Source of the DNA: a virus
Length of the DNA stretch: 64,000 nucleotides
IMG/VR virus record: IMGVR_UViG_3300047546_003518
Location: 62,001-126,000 of that record
Direction: 5' to 3' (one strand)
The notes beneath the pieces were generated by a model. It made no database searches. It saw nothing but the letters and a program-made list of their open reading frames with translations, and had not been told where the DNA came from. Positions 1 through 8,810 of the stretch are shown piece after piece (position 1 is the stretch's first letter; each line of letters starts with the position of its first letter). A program made the position numbers and the translations under genes.

Positions 1-966
1 AGACCAAAATTATCTGAGCAGGACCAAATTAGCGAGCTAGACATGCAGGACCTGTTGTTTATGGAAAATCGTGACCGCGTATACGACACAACTATTTACG
101 AATTGCGCGGCACCTACAATGTAACTGATCAGGATTTTGATCTAAGCCAATTTGGTTTGTTTTTAAATGCTGATACTTTGTTTATTACCTTTCATACCAA
201 TGAAATGGTAGAGCGTTTGGGCCGTAAACTTATGGCAGGGGATGTTGTTGAAGTTCCTCACCTAAACGACGACTTATTGCTAGATGCTACTGCAAAAAGC
301 ATTAACAAATTTTATGCTGTGCAAGATGCAAGCCGCGCCGCAGAAGGTTTTGGCCCAACATGGTGGCCACACTTGTGGCGTGTTAAGGTATCACCAATTA
401 ATGATGCACAAGAGTATCGTAGCATACTAGGCGATCCTGAGGATGCTGATAGCTTAAAGAATGCTCTAAGCACTTATCAAACTGAAATTAAAATTGACAA
501 AGCCATACTTGCAAGTGCAGAGTCGTTTACGCCAGGTGTAGGATATCCTGCAGGATATCCAAACAATTCTCCCGACGAGCCCACTTACACTCCTGCTATC
601 AATGTGATGCGAACAGGTGGTATTAGTGACAATACTGTAATGACTAGAGAATTGGCAGCAGCTCGCGGCGATACCACTGATGTGCCAACTGGGTTAACAT
701 TTCCTAGTCAACCCAATCAAGGTGATTTGTTTATTCGTGTTGACTTTACTCCTAATCGACTGTTTGCTTATCGAGGATCAAGATGGCACAGAGTTCTTGA
801 TGTTGAAATTACCGACTGGCGAGCTAATACTGTTAATGCTGGTAGCTTTATTCAAAATCCGGCCGGCACAACTGCCAACGGATTTGGAACAGATATATCT
901 TCAGTACCAAGCAGTCAACCATTGAGTCAAGTATTTACTAAACCAAAACCCAAGGCAGACAACTAA
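1..966 (+). CDS. 14: Neck protein, gp14-like (5'-truncated by window edge)
   Basis: The reading frame is open from base 1, so the first ATG at 43 is internal and the true start lies outside the window. The residues before it (RPKLSEQDQISELD) continue the family pattern. Recognisable blocks are the MENRDRVYDT segment and the GRKLMAGDVVEVPHL segment, both typical of cyanophage/pelagiphage gp14 neck proteins. In T4, gp14 forms part of the neck that closes the filled head and receives the tail. The stop overlaps the gp15 start by one base (TAATG), consistent with coupled translation. Identity is by recalled family similarity. Confidence 0.8.
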   Translation, partial: RPKLSEQDQISELDMQDLLFMENRDRVYDTTIYELRGTYNVTDQDFDLSQFGLFLNADTLFITFHTNEMVERLGRKLMAGDVVEVPHLNDDLLLDATAKSINKFYAVQDASRAAEGFGPTWWPHLWRVKVSPINDAQEYRSILGDPEDADSLKNALSTYQTEIKIDKAILASAESFTPGVGYPAGYPNNSPDEPTYTPAINVMRTGGISDNTVMTRELAAARGDTTDVPTGLTFPSQPNQGDLFIRVDFTPNRLFAYRGSRWHRVLDVEITDWRANTVNAGSFIQNPAGTTANGFGTDISSVPSSQPLSQVFTKPKPKADN

Positions 967-2306
967 TGAGTCAACAATATTTTTATGATCAACAAATTAG
1001 ACGCTGGCTCTTACAGTTTATGCGCTTGTTCAGTGGCTTTTCTGTAAAGATGGGCAAAGACGGCACTGGTGCCGACCATTATCATCAAGTACCAGTGCGT
1101 TACGGTGATACAACTCGCATGAGTCAGCACATTCTACGCAAAAACAGTGAAAACACTATTCTAAGCGTGCCGGCTATTAGTTGTTACATTGCTGAACTGT
1201 TGCCTAATGCTGAAAGAAGAATGACTCCGACTTATCAAGAAACGGTTCAGATATACGAAAAGCTTTATGATGACGCCACTGGTACCTACCAAGATAAGGT
1301 TGGCGAGACATATTCGCTTGATAGACATTCTCCTATTCCGTATGACTTAACAATCAATGTTGACATATGGACTAGTAATACGGAACAAAAACTTCAACTG
1401 CTTGAACAAATCTTGTTGCTGTTTAATCCCAGCGTTAACTTGCAAAGCAGCCAAAATCCTTACGACTGGACTAGCTTGGCAGTGGTTGAGTTAATTAACA
1501 TCACATGGACGGCCAGGGCAATCCCTCAAGGCACCGACGACATCATTGATGTTGCTAGTTTAATCTTTCAGTTGCCTATCTTCCTTACACCTCCCGCAAA
1601 GGTCAAGAGACAAGTTCTCATTCACAGTATTCTAAACAATGTTGGTGCTGACTTTGGCTTTATCGACGACATTATCATCAACAGCAATTTTCAAAGTCGT
1701 CAATGGATTACATTCAAAGACAGGCACATTCGTGTTACCGGTGAGTATGTACAGTTGTTAAACAAAGACAACACTATTGTTGATCCAGAGACTGGTGAGA
1801 ATTTAAGTTGGAAATTGCACTTTGACAACTATGGCGGTATCAATGATGGTATCACTGAAATTAGACTTAAACTGGGCAGCATTGATGATCCGCAAGAGGT
1901 TATTCTTAAAGTAAGTCAGGTCGGTGGAAATCCCAATATACTAAGTTACGAAATGGACAATTCCACTTTACCAACCAATACTATTGGCATGATCAACGGT
2001 GTTATTGATCCTACTCGAGGAAAGCCCGGCGATGGCACTATTCCGCCAGTTGCCAGTGGGCAGAGATATTTGATAATTGACAGCGTTCCACAAAACGGAT
2101 TCTGGGGTACTGTGGTTGCAGAGGCCAATGACATCATTGAATACAATGGTTCAAATTGGGTAGTAAGCTTTGATGCCAGTGCAGTGAATGGTACAGCATA
2201 TACTGTGAATGCCAATACCATGAAAAAATTATTCTTTGATGGCAATGACTGGTCAGTTGCTGTTGAAGGCATTTTTGATCACGGCTACTGGAGAATTGTG
2301 AACTAA
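966..2306 (+). CDS. 15: Tail completion / sheath stabilisation protein, gp15-like with C-terminal extension
   Basis: The N-terminal ~220 residues have the gp15 layout: FYDQQIRRWLLQFMRLFS at the start, a QVPVRYGD strand, a PIPYDLTINVDIWT strand and LLEQILLLFNPSVNL. T4 gp15 caps the contracted or extended tail and joins it to the neck, and it follows gp14 as here. T4 gp15 is about 270 residues while this protein has 446. The extra ~200 residues hold a Ser/Gly/Asn-rich beta-type module (GQRYLIID...IIEYNGSNWV) that looks like a decoration domain. It starts on the ATG overlapping the gp14 stop. The gp15 assignment is good; the role of the extension is unknown. Confidence 0.75.
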   Translation: MSQQYFYDQQIRRWLLQFMRLFSGFSVKMGKDGTGADHYHQVPVRYGDTTRMSQHILRKNSENTILSVPAISCYIAELLPNAERRMTPTYQETVQIYEKLYDDATGTYQDKVGETYSLDRHSPIPYDLTINVDIWTSNTEQKLQLLEQILLLFNPSVNLQSSQNPYDWTSLAVVELINITWTARAIPQGTDDIIDVASLIFQLPIFLTPPAKVKRQVLIHSILNNVGADFGFIDDIIINSNFQSRQWITFKDRHIRVTGEYVQLLNKDNTIVDPETGENLSWKLHFDNYGGINDGITEIRLKLGSIDDPQEVILKVSQVGGNPNILSYEMDNSTLPTNTIGMINGVIDPTRGKPGDGTIPPVASGQRYLIIDSVPQNGFWGTVVAEANDIIEYNGSNWVVSFDASAVNGTAYTVNANTMKKLFFDGNDWSVAVEGIFDHGYWRIVN

Positions 2307-2316
2307 CTATTAGACT

Positions 2317-2748
2317 ATGAGAGCAGTTGGAGCATTAATTATCAGTCAAAGTACTCGACGAGTACTAATGCAACTAAGAAGCCCTGAAGAGTCATATGGA
2401 CTATCTTGGGGACTATGGGGTGGAAAACTCAATTCTAACGAAGGCGATCTCAATGGTCTCAAACGAGAACTTTGTGAAGAACTTGGTTACCCTGGAGTTC
2501 CGGACACCGTGGCCATGAGTCATGTTTACACTTTTGTCAGCAGAGATAATAGATTTAGACATGTAAGCTATCTAATCTTATGTAAAGATGAATTTGTTCC
2601 AACACTAGACCACGAAAGTTCAGGGTATTGTTGGGTTGACTTATGGCGCTGGCCACAACCGTTGCATCGAAACACAGCTAAAATGTTTAGTAGTCGCGGT
2701 TTTAAAAATGCACTAGAAGGGTTGTTGTGTGATGATAAGGTTAGTTAA
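2317..2748 (+). CDS. Nudix hydrolase
   Basis: A complete Nudix box is visible: G36-x5-E42-x7-R50-E51-L52-x-E54-E55-x-G57. This helix binds Mg2+ and positions a nucleoside-diphosphate-linked substrate for pyrophosphate hydrolysis. At 143 residues it is a single-domain Nudix enzyme of the MutT-like size class. The substrate cannot be read from the sequence; oxidised dNTPs, ADP-ribose, NDP-sugars or capped RNA are all possible. It begins 10 bases after gp15 with no convincing Shine-Dalgarno, and its end overlaps the next gene. The location inside the neck operon suggests late expression. Confidence 0.85.
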   Translation: MRAVGALIISQSTRRVLMQLRSPEESYGLSWGLWGGKLNSNEGDLNGLKRELCEELGYPGVPDTVAMSHVYTFVSRDNRFRHVSYLILCKDEFVPTLDHESSGYCWVDLWRWPQPLHRNTAKMFSSRGFKNALEGLLCDDKVS

Positions 2749-3151
2749 GCCCGAACGCCAACTACCAATTAGCTATAACGGGCCACATCGGCAACTGGAA
2801 TTTTATCACTGCTGGAGACCGTGGCTGAATAATCCGTGGTTAAACAAACTTTATAAAGAATCAGTTTGCTATACAGAACGATGGTATCTAGAACTAAGAA
2901 AAATGATCTTAGATTCACATTGGGACCACCCTTTGATACATAGCATCACTGGTGACATAGAATTAAAAAAATCATTGGTAAAAAGTACTGTACTTGATGG
3001 GGCAATGTTTAGAACAATTATTAATGACCCAGCTTATCCTGAGTACCATATATCAGCTAGCGTAAACTTAAAAAAAATCAACCGATGGTGTGCGTTTTTT
3101 GTCAGCTTGCCTGATTCACATAAAACTCTTGTACACCTAAATGACCAATGA
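2732..3151 (+). CDS. Hypothetical protein, convergent with glycosyltransferase gene
   Basis: A 139-residue Trp/Tyr-rich soluble protein with no motif I recognise. It has an aromatic N-terminal half (HCWRPWLNNPWLNKLY) and no signal peptide or membrane segment. A GTG at 2729 and an ATG at 2732 are both possible starts, and the GAAGGG at 2716-2721 fits either. I use the ATG. It overlaps the end of the Nudix gene by about 17 bases, so it is probably translated from the same message. Its 3' end overlaps the oppositely oriented glycosyltransferase gene by about 50 bases. It could be a partner of the Nudix enzyme, but nothing in the sequence shows this. Confidence 0.6.
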   Translation: MIRLVKPERQLPISYNGPHRQLEFYHCWRPWLNNPWLNKLYKESVCYTERWYLELRKMILDSHWDHPLIHSITGDIELKKSLVKSTVLDGAMFRTIINDPAYPEYHISASVNLKKINRWCAFFVSLPDSHKTLVHLNDQ

Positions 3152-3767
3152 CCCGGCTGAGGTCAAGGTCGCACCAAATTTCAAATCCATTGCTAGTCAA
3201 AGCTTGACAAAAGCCCATGTCTTCGCCTTGCCAAGTTGATGTAGGTGGATGCCATATTAGCGGAAAGTGCGGACTGGGTATGTGATCAATGACGGATGCT
3301 CGATGTAGCACACAACCCATACCGGTGTAATTTACTTGGACAAGCCCGTGACCAGTGACATCTACAGGTTCCACTGGATCTATGTTATAAAATGCCGTTG
3401 GATGAAATGGTTCTACTCTCTTAGAGTAGGTTGCACACACTACATCCTTTTTATGTTCCAGCAGTCTAACTATAGTATCTTCCGGGAAAGTCATGTCGCT
3501 GTCAAACCACATGATGTGATCAGCCTGATGTAGATCAATAGCAGTATCCAACAATACTTGGCGTTGGTTGCTTAATACAGTACCTGCATCCATGTCAAGT
3601 ATAACTGGTATACCTTGTGCTTCGGTATAGCGAATAGCATTGACCAAACAATATGTAAAGGTAGCGTGTACCAATCCATTGGTTGGCACACATATCACTA
3701 CCTGCTCACTTAACTTTAAAGGAGCATTGTAAATGTCAAATAAATTCTTAGAAGATTTTCCAAACAT
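3102..3767 (-). CDS. GT-A fold glycosyltransferase (family 2-like)
   Basis: A 221-residue protein with a GT-A nucleotide-binding domain. It opens with a VVICVPTNG strand and loop, followed by a MWFDSDMTFP segment whose D89-S-D91 is the DxD metal/UDP-sugar motif. C-terminal features are YTGMGCVLHR, WQGEDMGFC (acceptor/base-type ED) and IGHLG with the late His common in GT2-like enzymes. It would transfer a sugar from a nucleotide sugar to an unknown acceptor. Phage surface, DNA base or host LPS are possible. Its start overlaps the upstream gene's stop (TAATG), so the two are coupled. No transmembrane segment is seen, so it should be cytoplasmic. Confidence 0.75.
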   Translation of the reverse strand: MFGKSSKNLFDIYNAPLKLSEQVVICVPTNGLVHATFTYCLVNAIRYTEAQGIPVILDMDAGTVLSNQRQVLLDTAIDLHQADHIMWFDSDMTFPEDTIVRLLEHKKDVVCATYSKRVEPFHPTAFYNIDPVEPVDVTGHGLVQVNYTGMGCVLHRASVIDHIPSPHFPLIWHPPTSTWQGEDMGFCQALTSNGFEIWCDLDLSRVIGHLGVQEFYVNQAS

Positions 3768-4303
3768 TAATCGGCGTCAGTATTGTTGGGTTCGGTCATT
3801 GCTGATGTTGGAACATTTGCAAGATTTGCTTTTCTTTCGGCGTGTCGGGTAACTTTACCAATTACATTTAAGAAATGCTGACACTTGGTAATAGCTTCTT
3901 CGTAATGCTCTGCAGGAAGTTTAAGCAATTGAGCCATATTTTCAGCAGTGGTCTTTTGTACCAATGCTTCTATTGCTGCTCTTCTAGAAAGTTCTTCTAC
4001 CCAGTATTCAGCTTCGGCTTCCTCAATAGCATTGGCAATGTTTCCGCCGATACTTTCTTGCACTTCTGCAATTTTGGCAGCAATTATATTCATTTCTGCA
4101 AGGATTGCATCTCTTTGCCAATCAGCAACTGACTTGGCATATTCTGCATTTAAAAACTCAATGTCTCTGCATAAAGCAACTAAAAATCTAGGACCTGATT
4201 GATTTGAAAACAAAAAATTTTCGCGTTCAAAATTTGTGCGGTACGGAACTTGTTTTAGCACCGTTCTTGCATTGTGTAAAATTTCATTTTGTTGAAGTGG
4301 CAC
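3767..4303 (-). CDS. Hypothetical helical protein (GTG start)
   Basis: A 178-residue, mostly alpha-helical protein with long Ala/Glu-rich segments (IAAKIAEVQESIGGNIANAIEEAEAEYW) and an Asn/Asp-rich tail. No known family is recognised. The longer frame opens with an ATG at 4336, but a strong AGGAGG sits 8 bases before the GTG at 4303-4301, so GTG is the likely start. It is translated just ahead of the glycosyltransferase with a one-base overlap. An isolated TATAAT-like hexamer lies upstream but no good -35 is seen. It could be a structural or scaffolding protein; that is only a guess from its composition. Confidence 0.6.
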   Translation of the reverse strand: MPLQQNEILHNARTVLKQVPYRTNFERENFLFSNQSGPRFLVALCRDIEFLNAEYAKSVADWQRDAILAEMNIIAAKIAEVQESIGGNIANAIEEAEAEYWVEELSRRAAIEALVQKTTAENMAQLLKLPAEHYEEAITKCQHFLNVIGKVTRHAERKANLANVPTSAMTEPNNTDAD

Positions 4304-4362
4304 CGTAATTACCTCCTGTTGTCCTATATGTATCAATTATAATGCTTCAGAGATAACCAAAA

Positions 4363-4387
4363 GAAAAGGGGGCATTGCCCCCTTTTC
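4363..4387 (-). terminator. Rho-independent terminator after the 64-aa gene
   Basis: A ten-pair stem, GAAAAGGGGG with CCCCCTTTTC, closes a short loop. Read on the minus strand it runs into TTTTCTTTT. It lies just past the stop of the 64-residue gene (4403) and separates the fibre unit from the downstream glycosyltransferase unit. Confidence 0.85.
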
Positions 4388-4402
4388 CAATTTGCACTTT
4401 AA

Positions 4403-4597
4403 TTAAACATCGTTATATGGTGTAGTACGACCACCAAATAATGAGCTTAAACTAACAGAACCTGTAGTGACTCCAAGATAAGCACCAAGTGTACCACGCA
4501 GAGCAATATTTTGTCCTGCGCCAGCAGCAATATTGCTGTAGGCTTTTTTAACTCGGCCAAAGCTTTTTGCTGATCCGGTTGCTGGAAGGATTGCCAT
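4403..4597 (-). CDS. Small fibre-associated protein of unknown function
   Basis: A 64-residue protein with low complexity and many Gly, Ser and Ala residues, ending FGGRTTPYNDV. Short proteins with the pattern MAILPATG...SLSSLFGGRTTPY occur beside fibre genes in other environmental T4-like phages, as far as I recall. It has a strong Shine-Dalgarno (AAGGAG) 8 bases before the ATG. It lies 28 bases after the S74 fibre gene and is followed by a clear terminator, so it is the last gene of the fibre unit. It may be a fibre tip or attachment accessory. No membrane segment or catalytic motif is visible. Confidence 0.6.
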   Translation of the reverse strand: MAILPATGSAKSFGRVKKAYSNIAAGAGQNIALRGTLGAYLGVTTGSVSLSSLFGGRTTPYNDV

Positions 4598-4625
4598 AAT
4601 TTAGTCTCCTTTTAGTGTCCAGATC

Positions 4626-7600
4626 TTAGTGTAAAGTTCTGCTGCTCTTCACCTCTTGGCGAAGTTCTTCGATCATTGCTTGTTGTTCTTTGATCGCTTG
4701 AACTAGCACTGATACTACCTTGTCGTAACGAATGGTCTTATAACCAGCCAATCCTGACTCGGTTACCAATTCTGGCATTACTGCTTCAACTTCTTGAGCA
4801 AGTAAACCAATTTGGTTGTCATAACGCTCGACTCCCAACTCATGAGCTAGGTCATTGGCCTTATAGGTGTAACCACCAATTGCCATAACTTTGTCAAGAG
4901 CACCTTCGATAGGATTGATGTCTGTCTTCAATCTTTCGTCGGAGAAGTAAGCTGTAATTTCACCAGTTGCTGTGATACTACCAGTTGCTGCAATAGCACC
5001 AGATGTAATTGTACCAACTGTGATGTTTGGTGTACCAGCTAGGCCTGTTGCTGTACCTGACAATGTAGCTGTAATTGTACCAGCACTAAAGTTGCCACTT
5101 GCATCACGAGCAACAACTTTGCTTGCTGTGTTCAAGTTTGTAGCATCAACTGCTAGTGTACCTGTACCAGTAATTGTACCACCAGTCAAGTAGCTGCCAG
5201 CAGCAACGCTTGTTACTGTACCAACGCTAATGCTACCACCCAACGCTGTGGATGTACCATTGATTGTAATTGCGCTGTTTGCTAGTTTTGCGTTAGCAAT
5301 ACTACCTGCTAACATTGTGTTAGTGACTGTACCAGTGTCGCCTGTTGTAACTACTGTACCAGTTGTTGCTGGCATTGTTAATACTGTGCCTGTACCTGCT
5401 ACTGCGGCTGGAATTAATTGAATTGTACCACTAGTACTACCACTGAATGTTGTGCTTGCTAAACCGGCTAGTGTTGTAGAACTAGAACCTAAACTGATTG
5501 CTGTTGTACCAACTGTAACACTTGAGTTTGCCAACTTGGCATTGGCAATACTACCAGCAAGCATAGTGTTAGTAACTGTACCAGTGTCACCAGAAGTAAT
5601 AACTGTACCAGTTGTAGCTGGTAGAGTAATTGTTGTGGTTCCGGCTGCGGCTGCTGGTTGTAGTGTTAATGTACCACTTGTTGAACCAGGCATTGCAACG
5701 CTACTAATACCAGTTAATGCTTGGTTAGCACTTGCGCGAGCAAGACCAACTGCTGTAGTACCAACATAAAGTGTGTCGGTTGTTTTTGCTACGCTGGTAA
5801 TTGCACCAGTTGAGCCGTTAACACTTGTAACACCGCTGTTGGTAATTGTAGCTGTACTACCTTCGCCTGGTGTATGTGTAATACTAATACCAGTACCGGC
5901 TGTTAAATCAACCATGTAATTACCAGTTGTGTCTGTACCAAGTGCAACGCTGTTAGCGGCTACTGTGGCTGTCAATGTTACGTTAGCACTACCATCAATG
6001 CTTACGCTACCACTTAGATCGCCACCTAAGGTAATTGTACGAGCATTTGCCCATGCACTGGCTGTGCTTGCGTTACCAGTCAATGCACCAGTAAAGCCTG
6101 TTGAAGTAACACTTGTTAATCCAGCCAGTGTAGTTGAGCTTGCGCCTAGTGCAATAGCTGTTGTACCAACTGTAACAGAACTGTTTGCCAACTTAGCATT
6201 GGCAATGCTGCCTGCCAACATGGTATTTGTAACAGTACCGCTATCGCCAGTTGTAACCACAGTACCAGTTGTAGCTGGAAGTGTTAATACTGTACCTGTA
6301 CCAGCGGCTGCGGCTGGAATTACCTGAACGCTACCACTTGTTGAACCAGGCAATGTTACAGAGCTAATACCAGTTAGTGCTTGGTTGGCGCTACTTGTTT
6401 GCAGAGTAGTTGTACCTGCAAACAATGTTACGCTGCCACCTAGGCTGGTGCTGGCGCTGTTAACTGTGATTGAGCTGTTTGACAAGCTAGCATTTGGAAT
6501 AGCACTTGTGCTGATAGCACCGGTACTGCTATTGTAGCTGATACCTGTACCAGCACTTAGGCTGCTTAGAGTAATAAAGCTTGCACCGTTTGTTAGTTGG
6601 TTAGTGTTAGTTGGGATTGTGAATACACCAGTTGTACTGTTGTAGGCACCGCTACCAGCTGTAAAGCTAACTGCACCACGAGCACGAGCATTTGAGAAAT
6701 ATAAATTTGTACTACCTTCAGCAACATCATCTGTACCTAGTGTACGAGTTCCACCTAGTGCAGTTGATGTACCATTGATTGTAATGCTGTTATTTGACAA
6801 GCTGCTATTTGGAATACTGCCAAGACTGATTACGCCAGTTGTGCTGTTATAGCTTACACCTGACGCTGTGGTAGCACTTAACGCACCTCTAGCACGAGCT
6901 GTTGTATGGTAAAGATTTGTTGAACCTTCTGCCAACACATCTGTGCTTGTTGCCATTGGATAGTATGTTGCACCATCGTTTGTGAACTGCCATATATCAC
7001 TGCCTTCGTTCCAACGAAGCTGTGTATCAGCTTCATCACCACGCTCAATTAAAATACCAGCGTTCTGACTTGGAGCACCGGTATGGTCACTGTTTAGGGT
7101 GATGATGTTGTCAGCTAAGTTGATTGTGTTTGAGTTAACAACTGTTTGTGTTCCGCTAACTGTAAAGTTGCCAGCAACTGTTACACCATTGGCATCAACT
7201 GTAAGAGCTGTGCTACCGTCAACGCTGACTGTTACTGTACCAGTACCTGTATCTGTTACTGTAACGTTTGAGTTACCTTGTGAAATACTGCTTGTGCTGA
7301 TTGCGGCAACTGTTGTATCAACATAACCTTTTGTGGCTGCATCAGTACTTGCACTAGGTGCTCCAAGACTAATAATCTTGTCACCGTTCATGTTAATGGA
7401 ATCGCCAAATTGAACAGCAACGCCTGCACTATCAGTAATACGCTTACCGCTAGTCATCTGTAATGTGCTGTCAACTTGTAATGTTGTTGTGCTTGAACCT
7501 AGTTGTAAAACACCTGTACCAAGTGTCTTGATACGAATATTTTCGTCTGTGTCAGCAGTGAATGTAATTGTACCAGAATCGTCTTGAAGAACTTTCTGTC

Positions 7601-8093
7601 CATTAACATACAAAGAACCTGGACCAACATAGATATCTTTCCACTGCTTGGTTGGACTACCCAAGTCATATGTAACATCTGTACTTGGAATAATGCTACC
7701 AGCAATACTGCTGATACCGCCAGTTAAGGTCATGCCAGCAAATGTTGGGCTACCTGCTGTGCTTAGGTTTTGTGCTGTGCTGATTACACCAGTACCGCTG
7801 TTGTAGCTGATACCTGTACCTGCGCTTAGATGTCCTCTAACAACGCTGGCGCTGGCCCATTTGTTTGTTTGACCGCTGTCGCTTACATCGTCTGATGTAA
7901 TTGTTACTGCACCAGTTTCGCCATTAACACTGGTTACACCACCGATTTGAACAACGCTAGGTGTGCCGTTGTCTTTCTTGATGTAGATCAAACCATCGTA
8001 TGTGTTGATAGCAATTTCGCCTAGTGCTAGCTGGGCAGTTGTTGGAACTTTGCCAGGCGTAGCACTACGCTTTAAAATAATCGTATTGGCCAT
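4626..8093 (-). CDS. Long tail fibre / adhesin with C-terminal S74 intramolecular chaperone
   Basis: A 1155-residue fibre. The N-terminus (MANTIILKRSATPGKVPTTAQLALGE) is the attachment/tropism-determinant-type head seen in many phage fibres. The middle is Thr/Ser/Gly-rich beta repeat, including four near copies of a block around TNTMLAGSIANAKLANSS. The C-terminus carries YFSDERLKTDI...IGLLAQEVEAVMPEL and a Tyr-Asp-Lys segment, the peptidase S74 (endosialidase-type) domain that trimerises the fibre and then usually cleaves itself off. A short coiled coil (IKEQQAMIEELRQEV) ends it. A late box at 8153-8159 gives it its own promoter. The receptor is unknown; the internal repeats make it recombination-prone. 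Confidence 0.85.
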   Translation of the reverse strand: MANTIILKRSATPGKVPTTAQLALGEIAINTYDGLIYIKKDNGTPSVVQIGGVTSVNGETGAVTITSDDVSDSGQTNKWASASVVRGHLSAGTGISYNSGTGVISTAQNLSTAGSPTFAGMTLTGGISSIAGSIIPSTDVTYDLGSPTKQWKDIYVGPGSLYVNGQKVLQDDSGTITFTADTDENIRIKTLGTGVLQLGSSTTTLQVDSTLQMTSGKRITDSAGVAVQFGDSINMNGDKIISLGAPSASTDAATKGYVDTTVAAISTSSISQGNSNVTVTDTGTGTVTVSVDGSTALTVDANGVTVAGNFTVSGTQTVVNSNTINLADNIITLNSDHTGAPSQNAGILIERGDEADTQLRWNEGSDIWQFTNDGATYYPMATSTDVLAEGSTNLYHTTARARGALSATTASGVSYNSTTGVISLGSIPNSSLSNNSITINGTSTALGGTRTLGTDDVAEGSTNLYFSNARARGAVSFTAGSGAYNSTTGVFTIPTNTNQLTNGASFITLSSLSAGTGISYNSSTGAISTSAIPNASLSNSSITVNSASTSLGGSVTLFAGTTTLQTSSANQALTGISSVTLPGSTSGSVQVIPAAAAGTGTVLTLPATTGTVVTTGDSGTVTNTMLAGSIANAKLANSSVTVGTTAIALGASSTTLAGLTSVTSTGFTGALTGNASTASAWANARTITLGGDLSGSVSIDGSANVTLTATVAANSVALGTDTTGNYMVDLTAGTGISITHTPGEGSTATITNSGVTSVNGSTGAITSVAKTTDTLYVGTTAVGLARASANQALTGISSVAMPGSTSGTLTLQPAAAAGTTTITLPATTGTVITSGDTGTVTNTMLAGSIANAKLANSSVTVGTTAISLGSSSTTLAGLASTTFSGSTSGTIQLIPAAVAGTGTVLTMPATTGTVVTTGDTGTVTNTMLAGSIANAKLANSAITINGTSTALGGSISVGTVTSVAAGSYLTGGTITGTGTLAVDATNLNTASKVVARDASGNFSAGTITATLSGTATGLAGTPNITVGTITSGAIAATGSITATGEITAYFSDERLKTDINPIEGALDKVMAIGGYTYKANDLAHELGVERYDNQIGLLAQEVEAVMPELVTESGLAGYKTIRYDKVVSVLVQAIKEQQAMIEELRQEVKSSRTLH

Positions 8094-8152
8094 TTGAGTA
8101 TGTACTCCCTAATTAGGTCAAAAAGAGTCATTGAGATTCTTCTTTCAACTCT

Positions 8153-8159
8153 TATTTAG
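8153..8159 (-). promoter_or_regulatory. Late promoter box CTAAATA
   Basis: CTAAATA on the minus strand resembles the T4 late consensus TATAAATA used by gp55-programmed RNA polymerase. It lies 60 bases before the S74 fibre ATG and just after the terminator of the preceding fibre-like gene, so the S74 fibre is probably its own late unit. Confidence 0.6.
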
Positions 8160-8170
8160 TTGACCCAAGG

Positions 8171-8198
8171 AAAAAAATTATTTTATGGGGAATAATTT
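8171..8198 (-). terminator. AT-rich rho-independent terminator after the 166-aa gene
   Basis: AAATTATT pairs with AATAATTT across an eight-base loop and is followed on the minus strand by a T run. The stem begins at the stop codon of the 166-residue gene. The stem is weak in GC, but its position between gene and next promoter supports termination. Confidence 0.6.
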
Positions 8199-8697
8199 AA
8201 TAACTGCCGCCATCAACGCTGATGTCAATTTCGGTGATGTTAGTTATTTGACCGGTTTCATCCAGCACAATCTGCAAGGTTTTGTCGCTGGCACCGTATG
8301 TACCGCTGAGATTTGCTGTTCCAATATGGCTTTCTTTAGCAAAAACAATGCTAGTAACCCCCGGAGTAATAACGCCCTGCGTTATTAAAGTCCAATTTGT
8401 CCTAGCATAAGTATCTCCTTCTTCAACATAAACCCGTGTTCCTGGAGTTAGCTCGAATGCAGAATCAGCATCGTGTGCCCTAGAAAGTGTTGACGACCCA
8501 GAAGACCAAGAATAAATGCCATTTTGGCTTGAAAGTGTTTGACCAGCAAGAAGAACTCGGTCTAAATTGGCCAGCGTTACGCCGTCAATTGTTGTAATTG
8601 TACTTGATAAGCTTACATTTGTGCGAGTCGCGCATCTCACACTATCTTTATAGTCGGTGACCGCACTGACTATATTTTTTCCGCGGAAAATTGGCAT
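8197..8697 (-). CDS. Fibre-like structural protein with repeat-type beta module
   Basis: A 166-residue protein with the segment VRCATRTNVSLS...IDGVTLANLDRVLLAGQT...NGIYSW...TPGTRVYVEEGDTYART. This beta module is common in phage tail-fibre and head-fibre proteins. The C-terminus ends DISVDGGSY, close to the TVDGGSF end of the neighbouring 1342-residue fibre, so the two share a terminal motif and may dock at the same place. It has its own late box (8732-8738) and its own terminator. It is probably a short fibre or fibre-tip subunit; the exact function is unknown. Confidence 0.65.
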   Translation of the reverse strand: MPIFRGKNIVSAVTDYKDSVRCATRTNVSLSSTITTIDGVTLANLDRVLLAGQTLSSQNGIYSWSSGSSTLSRAHDADSAFELTPGTRVYVEEGDTYARTNWTLITQGVITPGVTSIVFAKESHIGTANLSGTYGASDKTLQIVLDETGQITNITEIDISVDGGSY

Positions 8698-8731
8698 TTA
8701 GAAAGAATCCTATTGCTTCTTAGCAGTAAGC

Positions 8732-8738
8732 TATTTAG
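8732..8738 (-). promoter_or_regulatory. Late promoter box CTAAATA
   Basis: CTAAATA on the minus strand, 34 bases before the ATG of the 166-residue gene. It abuts the T run of the preceding terminator (8743-8769), a compact stop-then-start arrangement. Confidence 0.65.
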
Positions 8739-8742
8739 TGAA

Positions 8743-8769
8743 AAAGGGTGTAGCTAGGCTACACCCTTT
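8743..8769 (-). terminator. Rho-independent terminator after the 1342-aa fibre
   Basis: Twelve perfect pairs (AAAGGGTGTAGC with GCTACACCCTTT) around a three-base loop, followed on the minus strand by TTTTTC. It lies about 40 bases after the fibre stop codon at 8811. Confidence 0.9.
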
Positions 8770-8810
8770 CTGTTCACTATAGTTCTAAACTGTTAATTTA
8801 ACTTAACATC

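Noticed and set aside
4972-7326. Series of Val/Pro-rich frames on the + strand inside the S74 fibre
   Set aside because: They are antisense shadows of the repetitive fibre gene; none has a ribosome site. The same applies to + strand frames over the 1342-residue fibre, the tape-measure gene and the gp67-like gene.
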